Source of the DNA: Diphasiastrum complanatum
Lineage: Eukaryota > Streptophyta > Lycopodiopsida > Lycopodiales > Lycopodiaceae
Length of the DNA stretch: 64,000 nucleotides
NCBI GenBank assembly: GCA_029204225.1
Contig: CM055107.1
Span: forward strand, 27,496,572 to 27,560,571
Direction: 5' to 3'
Every line of letters begins with the position of its first letter. Within the stretch, counting starts at the first letter, position 1. Under the pieces are notes generated by a model, which saw nothing but the letters and a program-made list of their open reading frames with translations, was not told the origin of the DNA and made no database searches. Of the stretch, positions 45,960-57,300 are shown in pieces. The translations under genes and the position numbers were made by a program.

Positions 45960-46230
45960 CTCGGTCCGCTCGAGATCTGAAGTGGGAGACTCGGTTGAGA
46001 TGTCAAGCAGGTGACTCGGTTGAGATGCTGAAGAGATGGCTCAGTCGAGGTGGTGACCAATTGACCCGGTCGAGATGGTGACCAAGTCGAGGTGGTGACC
46101 AACTAACCCGGTCGAGATGGTGACCAAGTGACGCGGTCAAGATGGTGACCAAGTGATGCGGTCGAGATGGTGACCAACTGGCTCGGTCGAGATGGTGACC
46201 AATTGACTCGGTTGAGATGGTGACCATTTG
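45960..46230. repeat. 25-bp minisatellite, CTCGGTCGAG core, block 2
   Basis: About eleven copies of a unit like CTCGGTCGAGATGGTGACCA, with 25-bp spacing in the last four. It is the same sequence type as block 1, 700 bp away. Confidence 0.92.
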
Positions 46231-46231
46231 A

Positions 46232-46800
46232 CTATTGAGTATTGCATCTCAGTAATGGTGATGTAGAACTTTCTGAAGTGAAATATGATAGTGTCTCAAA
46301 ATAGAAGCTCCCATTGTAATGAAGTATCCCAGTGACCATATTTGTGCTATAAGTGAAAAGTTTGAGATAAGATATGTGCAGAAGTGAGCTAGACCTAAAA
46401 GACAATCCAACTCCATGAATTTGGCACTCGTCGTTGTTCGCCTGCGCAACTCTATCTCCATCATCAGTAAGCTCCAGGTTTTTGAACCATGATTTGTTGC
46501 CAGTCATGTGTCTCGTTGCTCCTAAGTCCACGTACCAATGTGTATGATCAATGGATTGTTGCGATGCTAATGTTGTTGCAAATGTCGTGCCTTGATCTTG
46601 GTTATCACTATCATTCTCTTCTTCGACAAAATTGGTCAACTGCTTCACTTTGCCCCTCTTAATATCCGCCTTCTTTTTGCGACAATCTCTTGCCCAATGT
46701 CCAGGATTTTGGCAAGCTGTTGTGTAGACCATTAGTTGTTGACCTACAACTCTCTCTGAGAATGGAAAAAAGAGTATGAAAAATAAAGATGCACTAAAAT
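46232..46800 (-). pseudogene. Ty1/copia gag-protease fragment
   Basis: The minus frame contains a damaged zinc knuckle (NPGHWARDCRKKK), an acidic spacer, and the copia protease start HWYVDLGATRHMTGNKSW, where the usual D-S-G-A is D-L-G-A. It ends against minisatellite block 2. It appears to be an insertion or captured scrap inside element D's 3' region. Confidence 0.8.
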
Positions 46801-46915
46801 AAACAGATGCAGTGAACAAGCATAAAAACAATAAGAAGACATAAAAATAGTCATGCAAAATAATGAAAACAAAACAGGAAAAAATGTAAAACTAATATAT
46901 ACAATAGAGGTTGAG

Positions 46916-48080
46916 TTAAATAGGGTCAACAAAAAACAACTCTTTGTAGTACCGTCGTAGATGACCACCATTGATGACAGTGTCTAGGAGTACTCCATCA
47001 AGTGTTTGCAGTTGGATTGCTCCATTAGGAAAGATTTTATTGATAGCATAAGGTCCTTTGCTTCGGAATTTCAGTTTGTCTGGATGCTTCTTAGATGTGT
47101 AAAGAAGCACTTGGTCACCTAAGTGTAAATCTTTATTGCACAGGTGACAATCATGCCAGGCTTTTTGGCGACGTTTGTTAAGTAATTGTGCGTGATACGA
47201 TATGAGTCGAGTCTCACACAATTGGGCTAACGTAAATAGCCTGGTTTGGACTTGGTGTTCAATTGTAGCTTTCTCACATAAATCCGCAGAGAAAGTTTGC
47301 ATGACTCGCAAGGAAGGAACTAGGAATTCAACAAGCATTACTGTCTCTTGACCATATACGAGATGGAATGGGGTAACCCATCCAGTGTCCTTCTTGGGAG
47401 TCATGCGGTACGCCCAAATAGCGGAGAACAGTTTGGTTTCCCAATCTGATCGACTTGTTTCGACTATCTTGGTCAAGATTTTACAAATCGTCTTGTTGGT
47501 GGATTTTGCCTGGCCATTACATCTAGAATAGTACGAAGTACTTTTACGGTGGACAACAAGGTAATTGCAGAGGAGATTATCGATCACTTCATTTAAGAAT
47601 TGTGTGCCGCGGTCACTAACAAGCTCAATTGGACAACCAAAACGCGTAATATCATTTTCATAAAGAAAACACACTGCGGTCTTCACATTGGCATCCTTTG
47701 TTGCAAGTGCTTCTGCCCACTTGGTGGCGTTACTATCAGGATATAACATGTCTGGGTAGTCTTGGCTGCTGAGCTGATGGGCCCAACGAAGTCTATACCC
47801 CACTTATGGAAGGCTTCATCTTCTATAATGGGTGTTAGCGGGGTGAAGTCTACTTTTTTCTTTTTTGCTCGTTGGCAAACATCACATGTTTTAATGATAG
47901 CAAAGGTATCCTTAAATAGTGATGGCCACCATAAGCTCACGCGAAGGATGATCTTAGTAGTCGCTTCAGCAGAGAAGTGACCGCCACCGATGCTCTCATG
48001 TGCCTGAGATATGATAGGTCGTATCTCAGATTCATAAGCACATCTGTGTATAATATCGTCAGCACATCTATTCGTCCGGT
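46916..48080 (-). pseudogene. Element D integrase
   Basis: Zinc domain AHESIGGGHFSAEA and CDVCQRAKKK, then core HKWGIDFVGPI, FGCPIELVSDRGTQF and CNGQAKSTNKT. The catalytic Glu expected in the last block is Lys (plus-strand position about 47505). The 295-codon C-terminal frame from 47803 is open to its stop at 46916, ending GGHLRRYYKELFFVDP. A frameshift near 47720 splits the two halves. Confidence 0.88.
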
Positions 48081-48129
48081 TGTGCTAGGAGACCTCCTAT
48101 GGCATACTTGCTTGCATCGATATGCACAT

Positions 48130-48554
48130 GAAATTCCTTCGTGTAGTCTGGGGAACGAAGTATGGGGGCTGTGGTAAGCGTTGTTTTTAACTCCTCAAAA
48201 GCTTTTATGCGCTCCTCGATCCATCTAGGGTCTACCACAACTAAATAAATGAGTCATGCCTTACCGACGTAGTCGATTATGAAGATGCGGTAGTAGCTAG
48301 TATGGCCTAGTAACACATAAGCTTTCTTCACTGTTGTGGGTAAAGGCATTTCAATTATCACCTTGATCTTTGAAGGATCTGTAGAAATACCATCCTTCGA
48401 AATGATATGTCCAAGGACAACCCCATGGGTTACCCTAATTTGACATTTCACAATTTAGTGCGATTCCAAACCTATGACAACGAATATTTTCTAGTGCTTC
48501 AAGGTGTTTGTCCACGGAGGAATGTACATCAAGGTCATCAAGATAGATCTCGAC
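48130..48554 (-). pseudogene. Element D RT end and RNase H start
   Basis: It begins at the chromovirus insertion with the catalytic YLDD block (IYLDDLDVHSSVDKHLEAL), then GHIISKDGISTDPSKIK, LLGHTSYYRIFI and RNase H FHVHIDASKYAIG. Near 48080 it joins the integrase zinc domain directly, so most of RNase H is deleted. Confidence 0.85.
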
Positions 48555-49049
48555 TGTTATGCCCATGACTGGTCTCGGGTAGTGTGTCCACGCTAGGGAC
48601 CGGTAGACCAACAACCCGTAAGTTAATTGTTACTATAAGGGAATTGGGGCCCTTATGTGTACATGGTCATAATTAATGGTTGTAGGCCTAAACACATGGC
48701 GGTGGAGTTGGTATGGGTCTATCAGTGAGTCATTAGGGAACTGGATGACGTGGCCCCGATAGGCTGCAGACGTGTCCAGTGAGGTGTCACAGTGCACTAC
48801 TAGTGGTGCATGGGCCTTGGAGGGTATAAGTATACCTGCTGGGCTCTCACTAGTGTATGCTTGATTTGTGATGAGTAGCTACATGATGTTGGTATGACTC
48901 CTCTTTCCATGACTCTGATTGATCCATAGCTTGGGGGCTAGATCCGTACGATCTAGGTTTGGTTGGGGTGGTTTAATCTCCACCGGTTCCCATGTGTGGT
49001 TGCTTTGTATGGTATGCTTAGGCTAGAATCCTGTGTTGAGGACTTTATA
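48555..49049 (+). repeat. 5' LTR of the nested chromovirus (495 bp)
   Basis: It starts TGTTATGCCCATGAC and ends GAGGACTTTATA. The 3' LTR starts TGTCATG and lacks a short stretch near 50520 that is present here at about 48752. The matching solo LTR is at 18637-19128. Confidence 0.9.
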
Positions 49050-49141
49050 TTGGTATCAGAGCTGGGAACATGAAAGAAGCTTAAGGAGGAACTTTTCCAG
49101 TTTTAAGTTATGAGGACAAAACTTGAATAAGGGGGGAAGAA

Positions 49142-49323
49142 TGTCATGCCCATGATTGGTCTCGGGTAGCGTGTCCACGCTAGGGACCGGTAGACCAACA
49201 ACCCGTAAGTTAATTGTACACATAAGGGCCCCAATTCCCTTATAGTCACAATTAACTTACGGGTTGTTGGTCTACCGGTCCCTAGCGTGGACACGCTACC
49301 CGAGACCAGTCATGGGCATGACA
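49142..49323. repeat. Inverted LTR-start hairpin, 76-bp arms
   Basis: 49142-49217 is the first 76 bp of the LTR in plus sense. 49218-49323 is the first 106 bp of the same LTR in minus sense. The two arms match at nearly every base and leave about 30 bases between them. PPT-containing 3' ends of the element flank both outer sides, pointing at each other. Confidence 0.93.
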
Positions 49324-49391
49324 TTCTTCCCCCCTTATTCAAGTTCTGTACTCATAACTTAAAACTGGAAAAGTTCCTCCTTAAGCTTCTG

Positions 49392-50250
49392 TAGAGCGTC
49401 TGTTTAGGCTTTACGGATTAACGAGTGATATTGTGAGCGATCGCGATCCGAAGTTCACCGGTCACTTTCGGTCGGCCGTATTTGCTAAGCTAGAGATGAC
49501 ATTGAGCTTGGGTTCTTCTAATCATCCTGAGACGGATGGACAGACGGAAAGAACAAATCAGACGATGGAACAAATGCTTTGGGCATATGTTTCTAGACGG
49601 CAATCTGATTGGGAAAAGTACCTTCCATTGATCGAGTTTGCCTATAATAGTAGTAAGCATTCGGCTACCGGTTATAGCTCGTTTATGCTTATGTACGATT
49701 TTGAGCCTAGATCACCCATTGCGGTTGAGACTCGGACGATCAACTTTTAGAAAGTAGTGAATTTCCTACACGATATGCAGGAAATGCTACAAATTGCACG
49801 TGAAAATGTCCAGAGTGCCCAGGATAGGGACATACATTATGCAAATCTGAAAAGACCCCCGAGAGACTTCCAAGTGGGAGATTGGGTATGTTTGAGAATC
49901 TCGAAGGATTAAAGTGTAATGCATACCGGAAAGCATTATAAGTTGTCCCCTAGATATAGAGGATCGTTTAAGATGTTGAAAAATATCAGATCCTTAGCTT
50001 ACCAATTGGAACTCCCGGATGGATCGCAAGTGCATCCCGTATTTCACGTTAGTCATCTCAAAAAGAGTCTATGTGAAGGAGAGCATCTTGGATCTGGAGG
50101 TCAGTTGGACCTGTTGGATGATCATAAGTGTATATAATCTTGAACCCGAAATGATTTTGGATACAAGAACTAAACGATTGAGAAATCGTATAGTTACCGA
50201 GCATCTGGTTCGATGGAGGGGATGTACAGATGATGACGATTCCTAGGAAC
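49392..50250 (+). pseudogene. Chromovirus integrase and chromodomain
   Basis: SDRDPKFTGHFR, HPETDGQTERTNQTMEQML (second D and catalytic E present), YNSSKHSATGYSSF, PRDFQVGDWV, LSPRYRGSFKML, QVHPVFHVSHLKKSL and the chromodomain RLRNRIVTEHLVRWRG. The first catalytic D and zinc domain are missing because the reading starts at a rearrangement junction. Three stops (near 49750, 49910 and 50246) break it. Confidence 0.88.
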
Positions 50251-50322
50251 AGGAAGGAAGCTTAAGGAGGAACTTTCCCAGTTTTAAGTTTCGAGGACGG
50301 AACTTGAATAAGGGGGGAAGAA

Positions 50323-50807
50323 TGTCATGCCCATGACTGGTCTCGGGTAGCGTGTCCACGCTAGGGACCGGTAGACCAACAACCCATAAGTTAATTGTGA
50401 CTATAAGGGAATTGGGGCCCTTATGTGTACATGGTCATAATTAATGGTTGTAGGCCTAAACACATGGTGGTGGAGTTGGTATGGGTATATCAGTGAGTCG
50501 TTATAGAATTGGATGACGTGGCTGCAGAGGTGTCCAGTGAGGTGTCATAGTGCACTACTAGTGGTGCATGGGCCTTGGAGGGTATAAGTATACTTGTTGG
50601 GCTCTCACTAGTGTATGCTTGATTTGTGATGAGTAGCTACATGCTGCTGGTGTGACTCCTCTTTCCATGACTCTGATTGATCCATAGCTTGGGGGCTAGA
50701 TCCGTACGATCTAGGTTTGGTTGGGTTGGTTTAACCTCCACCGGTTCCCATGTGTGGTTGCTTTGTATGGTATGCTTAGGCTAGAATCCTGTGTTGAGGA
50801 CTTTATA
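50323..50807 (+). repeat. 3' LTR of the nested chromovirus (485 bp)
   Basis: Follows AAGGGGGGAAGAA and starts TGTCATGCCC. It ends GAGGACTTTATA at the TCGAC target duplication. Note the non-standard TA end, seen also in the solo LTR. Confidence 0.9.
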
Positions 50808-50812
50808 TCGAC

Positions 50813-51412
50813 AATCCTGTGTAGCAAGTCTTGGAAGGCCATTTGCATGACCCGATGAAACGTTGAAGGGGCGTTGTATAAGCCAAAAAGCATGACATTA
50901 TAAGCATAAACGCTATTTTTTGTGGCAAACACGGTTTTGTGTCTATCTTCAAGAGCAACTTGGACAAATAGCCACTAAACCCATCTAAGAAGCTGAAAGC
51001 TTCAGCTCCTGCCATTTCCTCAAGGATTTGTGTAGTTAAAAGTAAGAAAAAATGGTCTTTTTTTGTAACCGCGTTAAGATTCTTTAGATCGACGTAGATA
51101 CAAAGCTTGCCGTTTTTCTTGGGTACTATCACAATGGGTGATACCCAATCAGTATGTTGGACTTCATAGATGAAGCCACCATCCAGCAATTTCTTAATAT
51201 CTTCATCGATTCTGGTTACTTCAGTACGGCTTAGATCGAATAGGCTTAGCGTTCTCCTCTAAAGGAATAGTATGGACCGCTATTTCAAGTGGGACCCCTT
51301 TCATTTCAGTATAATTCCATGCAAATACATCCCTGTATTTACGGAGTAAGGTCGCCAGATCAAAAAGTTGACCTGGCGTGAGGTGGGCTCCGATGTGAAC
51401 AATGCAATCCAC
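50813..51412 (-). pseudogene. Element D reverse transcriptase, N-terminal part
   Basis: LLRKYRDVFAWNYTEMKG opens the region from 51412. IYEVQHTDWVSPIVIVPKKN, VDLKNLNAVTKKDHFFLL and EAFSFLDGFSGY follow, then in a shifted frame NVMLFGLYNAPSTFHRVMQM, where the usual GLCNAP is GLYNAP. The chromovirus insertion point follows. Confidence 0.85.
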
Positions 51413-51590
51413 ATCTTCCTCAGGATCTTTAAGATTTAGCTCTATGGTTTTGGCTAGTCCTTTGATTTTCTAGGTTTGTGGAATACTCATCTCGTTTGCA
51501 CGAGCATGAGGTATCTTCAGGTATTATCCCGCCGTTTATGATGGATCGGGCCAATGGGTAACTGATCTGGCATGGAGCTCTGAATAGACT

Positions 51591-52259
51591 TTAGGGTATT
51601 TTGAAACTCTTTCGTGAGTTTCTCCATCTGTTGTTGGTGTTGTTGGTTAAGCAAATCCATCTGTGTTTTCCATAATTGTTCCCGAGTTTCTTCATTTGGT
51701 ATGAGTCATGGACAACACGGTGTGCTCTCCATTCTCGTCGTTCATCAACATCCGATCCCTCGTCTTCTTCGCGGATAGTGTCAGACATGGCTTGTTTTAA
51801 TGATGTGTATTTATCATTAGGTCGAAGCTCATGTCTGATCCATCTTGGAAGTCCAACTAGGAACCAGATGATGAGCATGGACTTTGTGGGTTGTTCTTGT
51901 ACCTGACTTTTTAATCTTTTTAATCTTTCTATATAATCACGTACTTTTTCATCTTTTGTCATTTTGATATTGCTTAATTTGACAAAAGGACTCTCAATCA
52001 GACAAAATGGTTTGAATCGCTTGCTGAAGGCTTCCTTCAAGAGTGACCAATCTCGTTTATCTTCATGATCCAGGTTGAAAAACCATTCTCGTGCTCGATC
52101 GATCATGGTTATTGAGAAGAGTTGTACCATGGCTTCTAGAGATGTTTTGCCATAGACATCACATGCGTTCTCAAAGACTTGAAGAAATCTCTGAGGGTCA
52201 GAATTGCCGTTGTACTTAGGAAGATCTAGCTTTGGTGTTCGTTGACAGTTTACGTTCAT
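51591..52259 (-). pseudogene. Element D gag, capsid part
   Basis: A 222-codon frame starts at 52259 with MNVNCQRTPKLDLPKYNGNS and contains ITMIDRAREWFFNLDHEDKR, LKEAFSKRFKPF and WLVGLPRWIRHELRPNDKY-type sequence, the same gag core as in A and B. The zinc knuckles and protease that should follow are missing; beyond 51590 the sequence leads straight to the pre-RT linker. Confidence 0.85.
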
Positions 52260-52287
52260 TTACGCAGACAGACTCTTTACGACCAAT

Positions 52288-53003
52288 TGTCACCGCTTAT
52301 CAGCAATCAATTTCTGAGAAGAAACTAGATGAATGCCAACGAACTCCACCCAATTGGTAGTCACATTTGACGACCTAAATACTTAGTATAAATCAGCTGT
52401 TCATACATTTCACAATAACAACAGAAGTCCTATAGACATCGTGATCGTGAAAGAGTGGAGTGTTCTTACACAATGCTTCCTATGCTCTCATCAAGCAAAT
52501 CGTTCACGATCAAAAGTATTGTAGTTAGCTCTCTATCAAGATTTCAAGCTTGAACTATCTTGAGCATTCTAGCTCAATCTTTTAGAGATTATTTTAGAGT
52601 TGCTATTGCGCTAATGCTTATCAGCAGAGTCGCTTATTATCAGACTTATTCTTAGTTAATCAGAAATAGTTTAGAGTGCACGGTTTCTATTCGCTATTGT
52701 TTTGCGCTCATTAGCATCTGATCTTGTTTTTCAGAATCAATACTATCTTCTTATTGCATTCAATATGTGTCAGAATGCATGCATCTCTGTAATGTTTTGT
52801 AACTGACATAAATTGTATGAGAATTCAATACTTTATGTTTGGCTACGTAATCACTTAGTATCTAGCGATTTCAAAGTTAGTTGCTAAAGATTGAACGTGA
52901 TTCCCATCACTACAGTTTTGTTCAATATTGATAGGCGTAGTCATGCATTGGAAGTAGAAAAAGTTTGTGTTTCCGCTATACACTTTATATCCTATTTCCG
53001 ACA
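52288..53003 (+). repeat. Copia-type LTR (716 bp)
   Basis: Starts TGTCACCGCTTATC and ends TTCCGACA, one base before a methionine-tRNA primer site. A TTAGTATAAATC promoter box is near 52385. It cuts element D 28 bp upstream of the gag frame. Confidence 0.7.
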
Positions 53004-53015
53004 TGGTATCAGAGC
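53004..53015 (+). other. Primer-binding site (initiator-Met tRNA)
   Basis: TGGTATCAGAGC follows the LTR directly. The sequence after it (53016-54250) has no recognisable gag or pol and no other gene, so the interior of this element is lost or replaced. Confidence 0.85.
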
Positions 53016-54255
53016 ATACCTACATGGTGCAATACAGTTTCTCATATTCCACATACATTTTTAGCTACAACTCTAGATGCGTGTCAATGGTCGGTCTCGT
53101 AGAATAGAAACTATGATCTTGGAATGTTGGATAATAGATGCAACATCTTTTCATTGGGTATATGAATGTGTGCAGCACCCAAAGGAGGCATGACATGTTG
53201 CTTCACTCATTCTCATCTGTGTTTTCATCATCTCAGCCTCACTCGTCTCGTTGGCCTCATGAGCTATTAAACTTGGTGTGTGAAGCGACTTAGTGCACTT
53301 AACATGCTTATGTCCACATGGTTGTTGAATGGATGCAACATCTATACTTTGGCTTCCAAATATAAGATCATTGCTTGTTGGGTCCGTGGAGTGCGAGTTT
53401 CTCTTTGCAACAATGTTGCTATATACAAGAAAAAGATGTGAAAGTCTTGCAACTTTTTGTGCAACAAGTTAGGTTGTTTGCAACAAATTCCCTCGACAAT
53501 TAAAAGAAAGCAAACATAATAATGAGGTGGAGTAAGCTCTATGTGGTCAAGGTGACACTCTCTCAATCTTTTATACTTTTCCCTTTGACCACTAGTCACA
53601 TACCCGTATCTAAATTCAACTCATTTAACGAATCCCTAAAGGCTTCTTCACATGTGGCCCCACCTAGCGCAACCTTCATGTTAGGCACGAGTTATTGAGT
53701 GGGGCCTTGCCATTCACGTGCATGAAAAAGGTGCCTGACCCAAAAACGAGTCAGGCTTCCTAGGCCAACCCATCCTCTCGAGATTCGGCTTCCACGGGTC
53801 AGTTGCCAGCCTACAAAATTTTGATCTAGCTAAAAACTCATCTCTTTCCAGCAATTGCCATCCCAATTCTAGCACCATCAACACCTCACTCAATCACAAA
53901 AAAAATCAAGCATCATCAATTCCAAAAACGCGTGATCATCACAAGCCAACATGCAAGGATATGTTCTGAGCCTGGGTAGATGGAGTCCCAAGATGTCTTG
54001 TGAGCTTGGGTAGAAGAAACTTCCTATTTTTATTAATAAGAGATGGAAAACCCATTTTAAGTCCAAAGGAATGCATGTAGAAAGTGTAAAGGCCATAAGG
54101 CGGATTGGGCTCACCACAATCCCAAGGATGGGTTGTACATGTCAATAAACCCTAAACCTTGATTCTACCCACTACAAAAATTTCCACTTATAATGGAATA
54201 AATGATATGCCACATGGGCTCTTTACACTTGTTGGAGAAGCCATATGTTCTTCGT

Positions 54256-54257
<2 letters not shown>

Positions 54258-54303
<46 letters not shown>
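54258..54303. repeat. (TC)n microsatellite in the NUP88-like 5' region
   Basis: A CT run of about 46 bases ends 67 bp before the start codon, so it probably lies in the 5' untranslated region or core promoter. Confidence 0.95.
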
Positions 54304-54306
<3 letters not shown>

Positions 54307-54370
54307 ATTTCTGTGTGTGTCTGATCGCCAGAGAGATTTGGGTTGAGACAGGCCTGGCTTTCTTTCGGTG

Positions 54371-57300
54371 ATGGCGGCCAAGTACAGCAGATTAGAAGAT
54401 GTTTCCATGTTCAAGGACACCGCTCTCGATGCTTCGGATCTCTGTACTGACACGAATGGCAGCAAAAATGCAGCTCCCTCTTCTTTGCCGCTGAACCTGA
54501 TCAGCTATGACGGTGTGGGACGCCTCTTTGTTTGGAACTCCAAACAGAAATTGCTACATTATGTTGATGTGTACCATTCCAGCAGCTTGGATGTTTCCAC
54601 CTCGGAGCCAGCTTACCTTGCTGCGACTCAACAGTTTAAGGTTCGGTCAATTTTGATTTAAGCTCTAGGAGTCTACACATATTCGTTGGATTGCCGTATT
54701 CTAATACCAGTAAAGCAGCAGGAACTCTTTTTGCAATGTTTTATTTTGGGTTGGTTGGCTTTGGTTGAGTTGAACTCAAGGCAGGTATATGTCTGCAGTT
54801 GGCAAGTTTTTGTGAGCAAGTATTTGTGAATATTTTGCTAACAAGTTTGTCTAGCCTCAAGCAGTGAGAGTGGCGAGTGATACTCATCATTATTATACCT
54901 CATTAGAAGAAATAGATAAAATGTTTAGGAGGTATCTTTACTACATCAATGATCTCCTACCGAGTGCTTTATGGAGGGACTTACCCATGAACAAAATCAT
55001 GTTAGCAGATGTACTTCTTTTCATTATACATGTAAGAATGATTAGCTATTTAAGTATTTGTATTGGTCACTACGAATTTTGGGAGTTTTGATTAGATGCA
55101 TGAGCATAAATCTGGTTTTCAGATGCACATCATCCCATCTTCATTTAAGTCACACAATGCTTTGCATCTTCTATATGAGTGCTCTAAGCACATATCGTGC
55201 AAGTTGTGACTTAATATGAGTTGGATGTAATTAGGGCATATTGATACTTTAATATACTCAGGACATCATTATTTAGCCATTTGTTAGTAGCTGGCTGATA
55301 TTTAGTGGCTTATTTACGCCCAAGTCCATTGTTGGTGCACCACCAGACCCTAACTTCCTTAGCATTTGACAAGTAATGGATGTGGTTCCTTGAGTTCTTT
55401 GCAGGAGACGTATGTAGATGGGGTTAGCCATTCATCTTATGCTCAACTGTTTGTTGAATGTACAATAGACCTAGCTGGAGATTGTTATAGATGGTCAATA
55501 TCTTGTCCACTGTTGCTTATGCGATGCTCTGTGTGATGTGTTGCCTTTAACTTGGCATTCTAGCACTTTCCAAAGCTTGGAGCCTTGGACATAGTGGATG
55601 ACGTCATTTGAAGATGTCACAAATGCTTATGTAGTGGGCACTTAGATGAAGAGTTTTTTGGGAAAAGCCCTAGTTAGTTTTTAACTTTCAATTCAAATTT
55701 TTTTACGATGTGCTAGGTTCATTGGCACCTTTTCATCAAATAGGTGACGGGGATACCAAAGTTTGGCAAATTGGTCTTTACAAGTCTGGGTGTGGAAAAA
55801 TTGACAAATTGTCAATTTATAAAGACCTTGTCATTTTGTACGTTTATGTGAAATTCTAGGAGATCTTTATATTATTGTATTTCCTACACCTAATGTACTA
55901 TAGAACTTCTCAGTTGAGTGCTTAGATGCTAAGATACCAAGATTCTACCTTCAAGGCAAATTTATTGCTTCACAATTTTCATGTGTCATCAATTTTAACC
56001 ACTTGCTCTAGCACCACATGTTCTTCATATCTTTTATTAGTTTTATGTCACTTCACATGCTTTTGCCAGTTTTGACAATGAGGATTAACAACAAGAGGTC
56101 ACTTGGATGACTTCTCTAGAGTACAAGCATATTTCATTCTTGCACTCTATAGATCTCTTGACACAATATGTGTAGCAGATAGTACAACAATAGTAGTAGC
56201 TTATGCAACAACAACAACAATATGTCTCTTGCATTCACTCATGGGTACGATACTTCTTCTATTGATTGGCATTCTGCTTGAATTGCTACTATGAGTAATC
56301 ACCTTTGATGTAGATCTTGGAAGTAATAAGACATATATACTTTTTGTTGTAAGATAAGCTTCCACTCATAGTTTGTTCAGGCTTCTCTTCTCTGATGGCG
56401 ATAAGTTAGGAAATTGGTTATGTAAACTTTAAGGCATAGCCTTACTTGAATAAAAAGTTTTTTTTCTTTAGATCCATCTAAGATTTTATGAATGTTAGGG
56501 GATCAAGAGGGGAGATGAGGCCGTTTTTTGTCCAAACATGGAGGTCTCTCATATGAAACAAAGTTTTGTTGAGAGTTTCGAAAAAAAGGGGAAGTTTGTA
56601 GTTTGAGGAGTAGTTTGAGAGGATGTAGTCTTCGGTAGATAACATCAATGGAGATTGCCAAATTTTGGAAAAGGAGGAGGAAAATAAACTAAGGTTGGAT
56701 GGGGAGGAGTCCTGTGGAGGAGAAGGGTTAGAGACAAAGTAGCTAGCTAGGTTGAGGAGCCCGAGATCTCCCAATTTGGTGGGGATTGAGCATATGTCTT
56801 GGTTCAGGAGGCTGGGGATAGAGTTTCAAAGATTTTTTTTTTGAAAATAGTAGCCACGGTGTTATATTATGAAATGGTAGGGACTAGATGAAGAGTGTTA
56901 GAATTGTAAATACAATTTGGTCATTTGGTCATGGACTAGAATAGCTAGATTTTGATCAAATGATTTAGTTGGTCACTTGGCCAACACTTGTACATTTTAG
57001 CCATCACGTGGTCATTGATTTTGATATACTTATCATCCCAAATCTAGGCTATCCACTTGTAGATGGGATTGCCCAAATACCAATTTAGTGAGTAGTTAGA
57101 AAATAGGCTTGGAAGGATGCCCATCAATATGATTCTCAATATTTATGACAATACCCTCGTGTTCAAAAAGACTCTCAAAAGCAAACTCAACATTGGATAA
57201 CACAAGTAGGTGAAGCACATGTAAAAAGACATGTCACTCAGAGATAGACGAATGAGAACGGACATATGTATGCCACTTAAAACAAGTAAGACCACCTAAT

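Larger units (their letters stand above)
48555..50807 (+). mobile_element. Rearranged chromovirus nested in element D, TSD TCGAC
   Basis: TCGAC flanks it at 48550-48554 and 50808-50812, and element D's RT frame is continuous across the site. Inside are a 5' LTR (48555-49049), a primer site TGGTATCAGAGC (49051), then a copy of the element's own 3' end and LTR start, an inverted LTR start, and an inverted 3' end. From 49392 there is sense integrase, chromodomain, polypurine tract and 3' LTR (50323-50807). Gag, protease and RT are absent. Confidence 0.9.
43181..52287 (-). mobile_element. Ty3/gypsy element D (Tat/Athila-like), interrupted and degenerate
   Basis: Sense is minus: gag (52259-51591), pre-RT linker, RT split by a chromovirus at 48555-50807, part of RNase H, integrase (to 46916), a copia scrap (46232-46800), a 3' minisatellite region and a third ORF (45011-43181). 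The protease and most of RNase H are deleted. The right end is cut 28 bp upstream of gag by a copia LTR. Confidence 0.85.

Noticed and set aside
46003-46227. Open frame with repeated SPSRP/HHLDR units
   Set aside because: A by-product of the 25-bp minisatellite: 25-26 bp units keep several frames free of stops. It is the same for 45845-46102.
44990-46230. Regular short repeats suggesting a CRISPR-like array
   Set aside because: Units are contiguous with no unique spacers, in a plant retroelement; it is a minisatellite.
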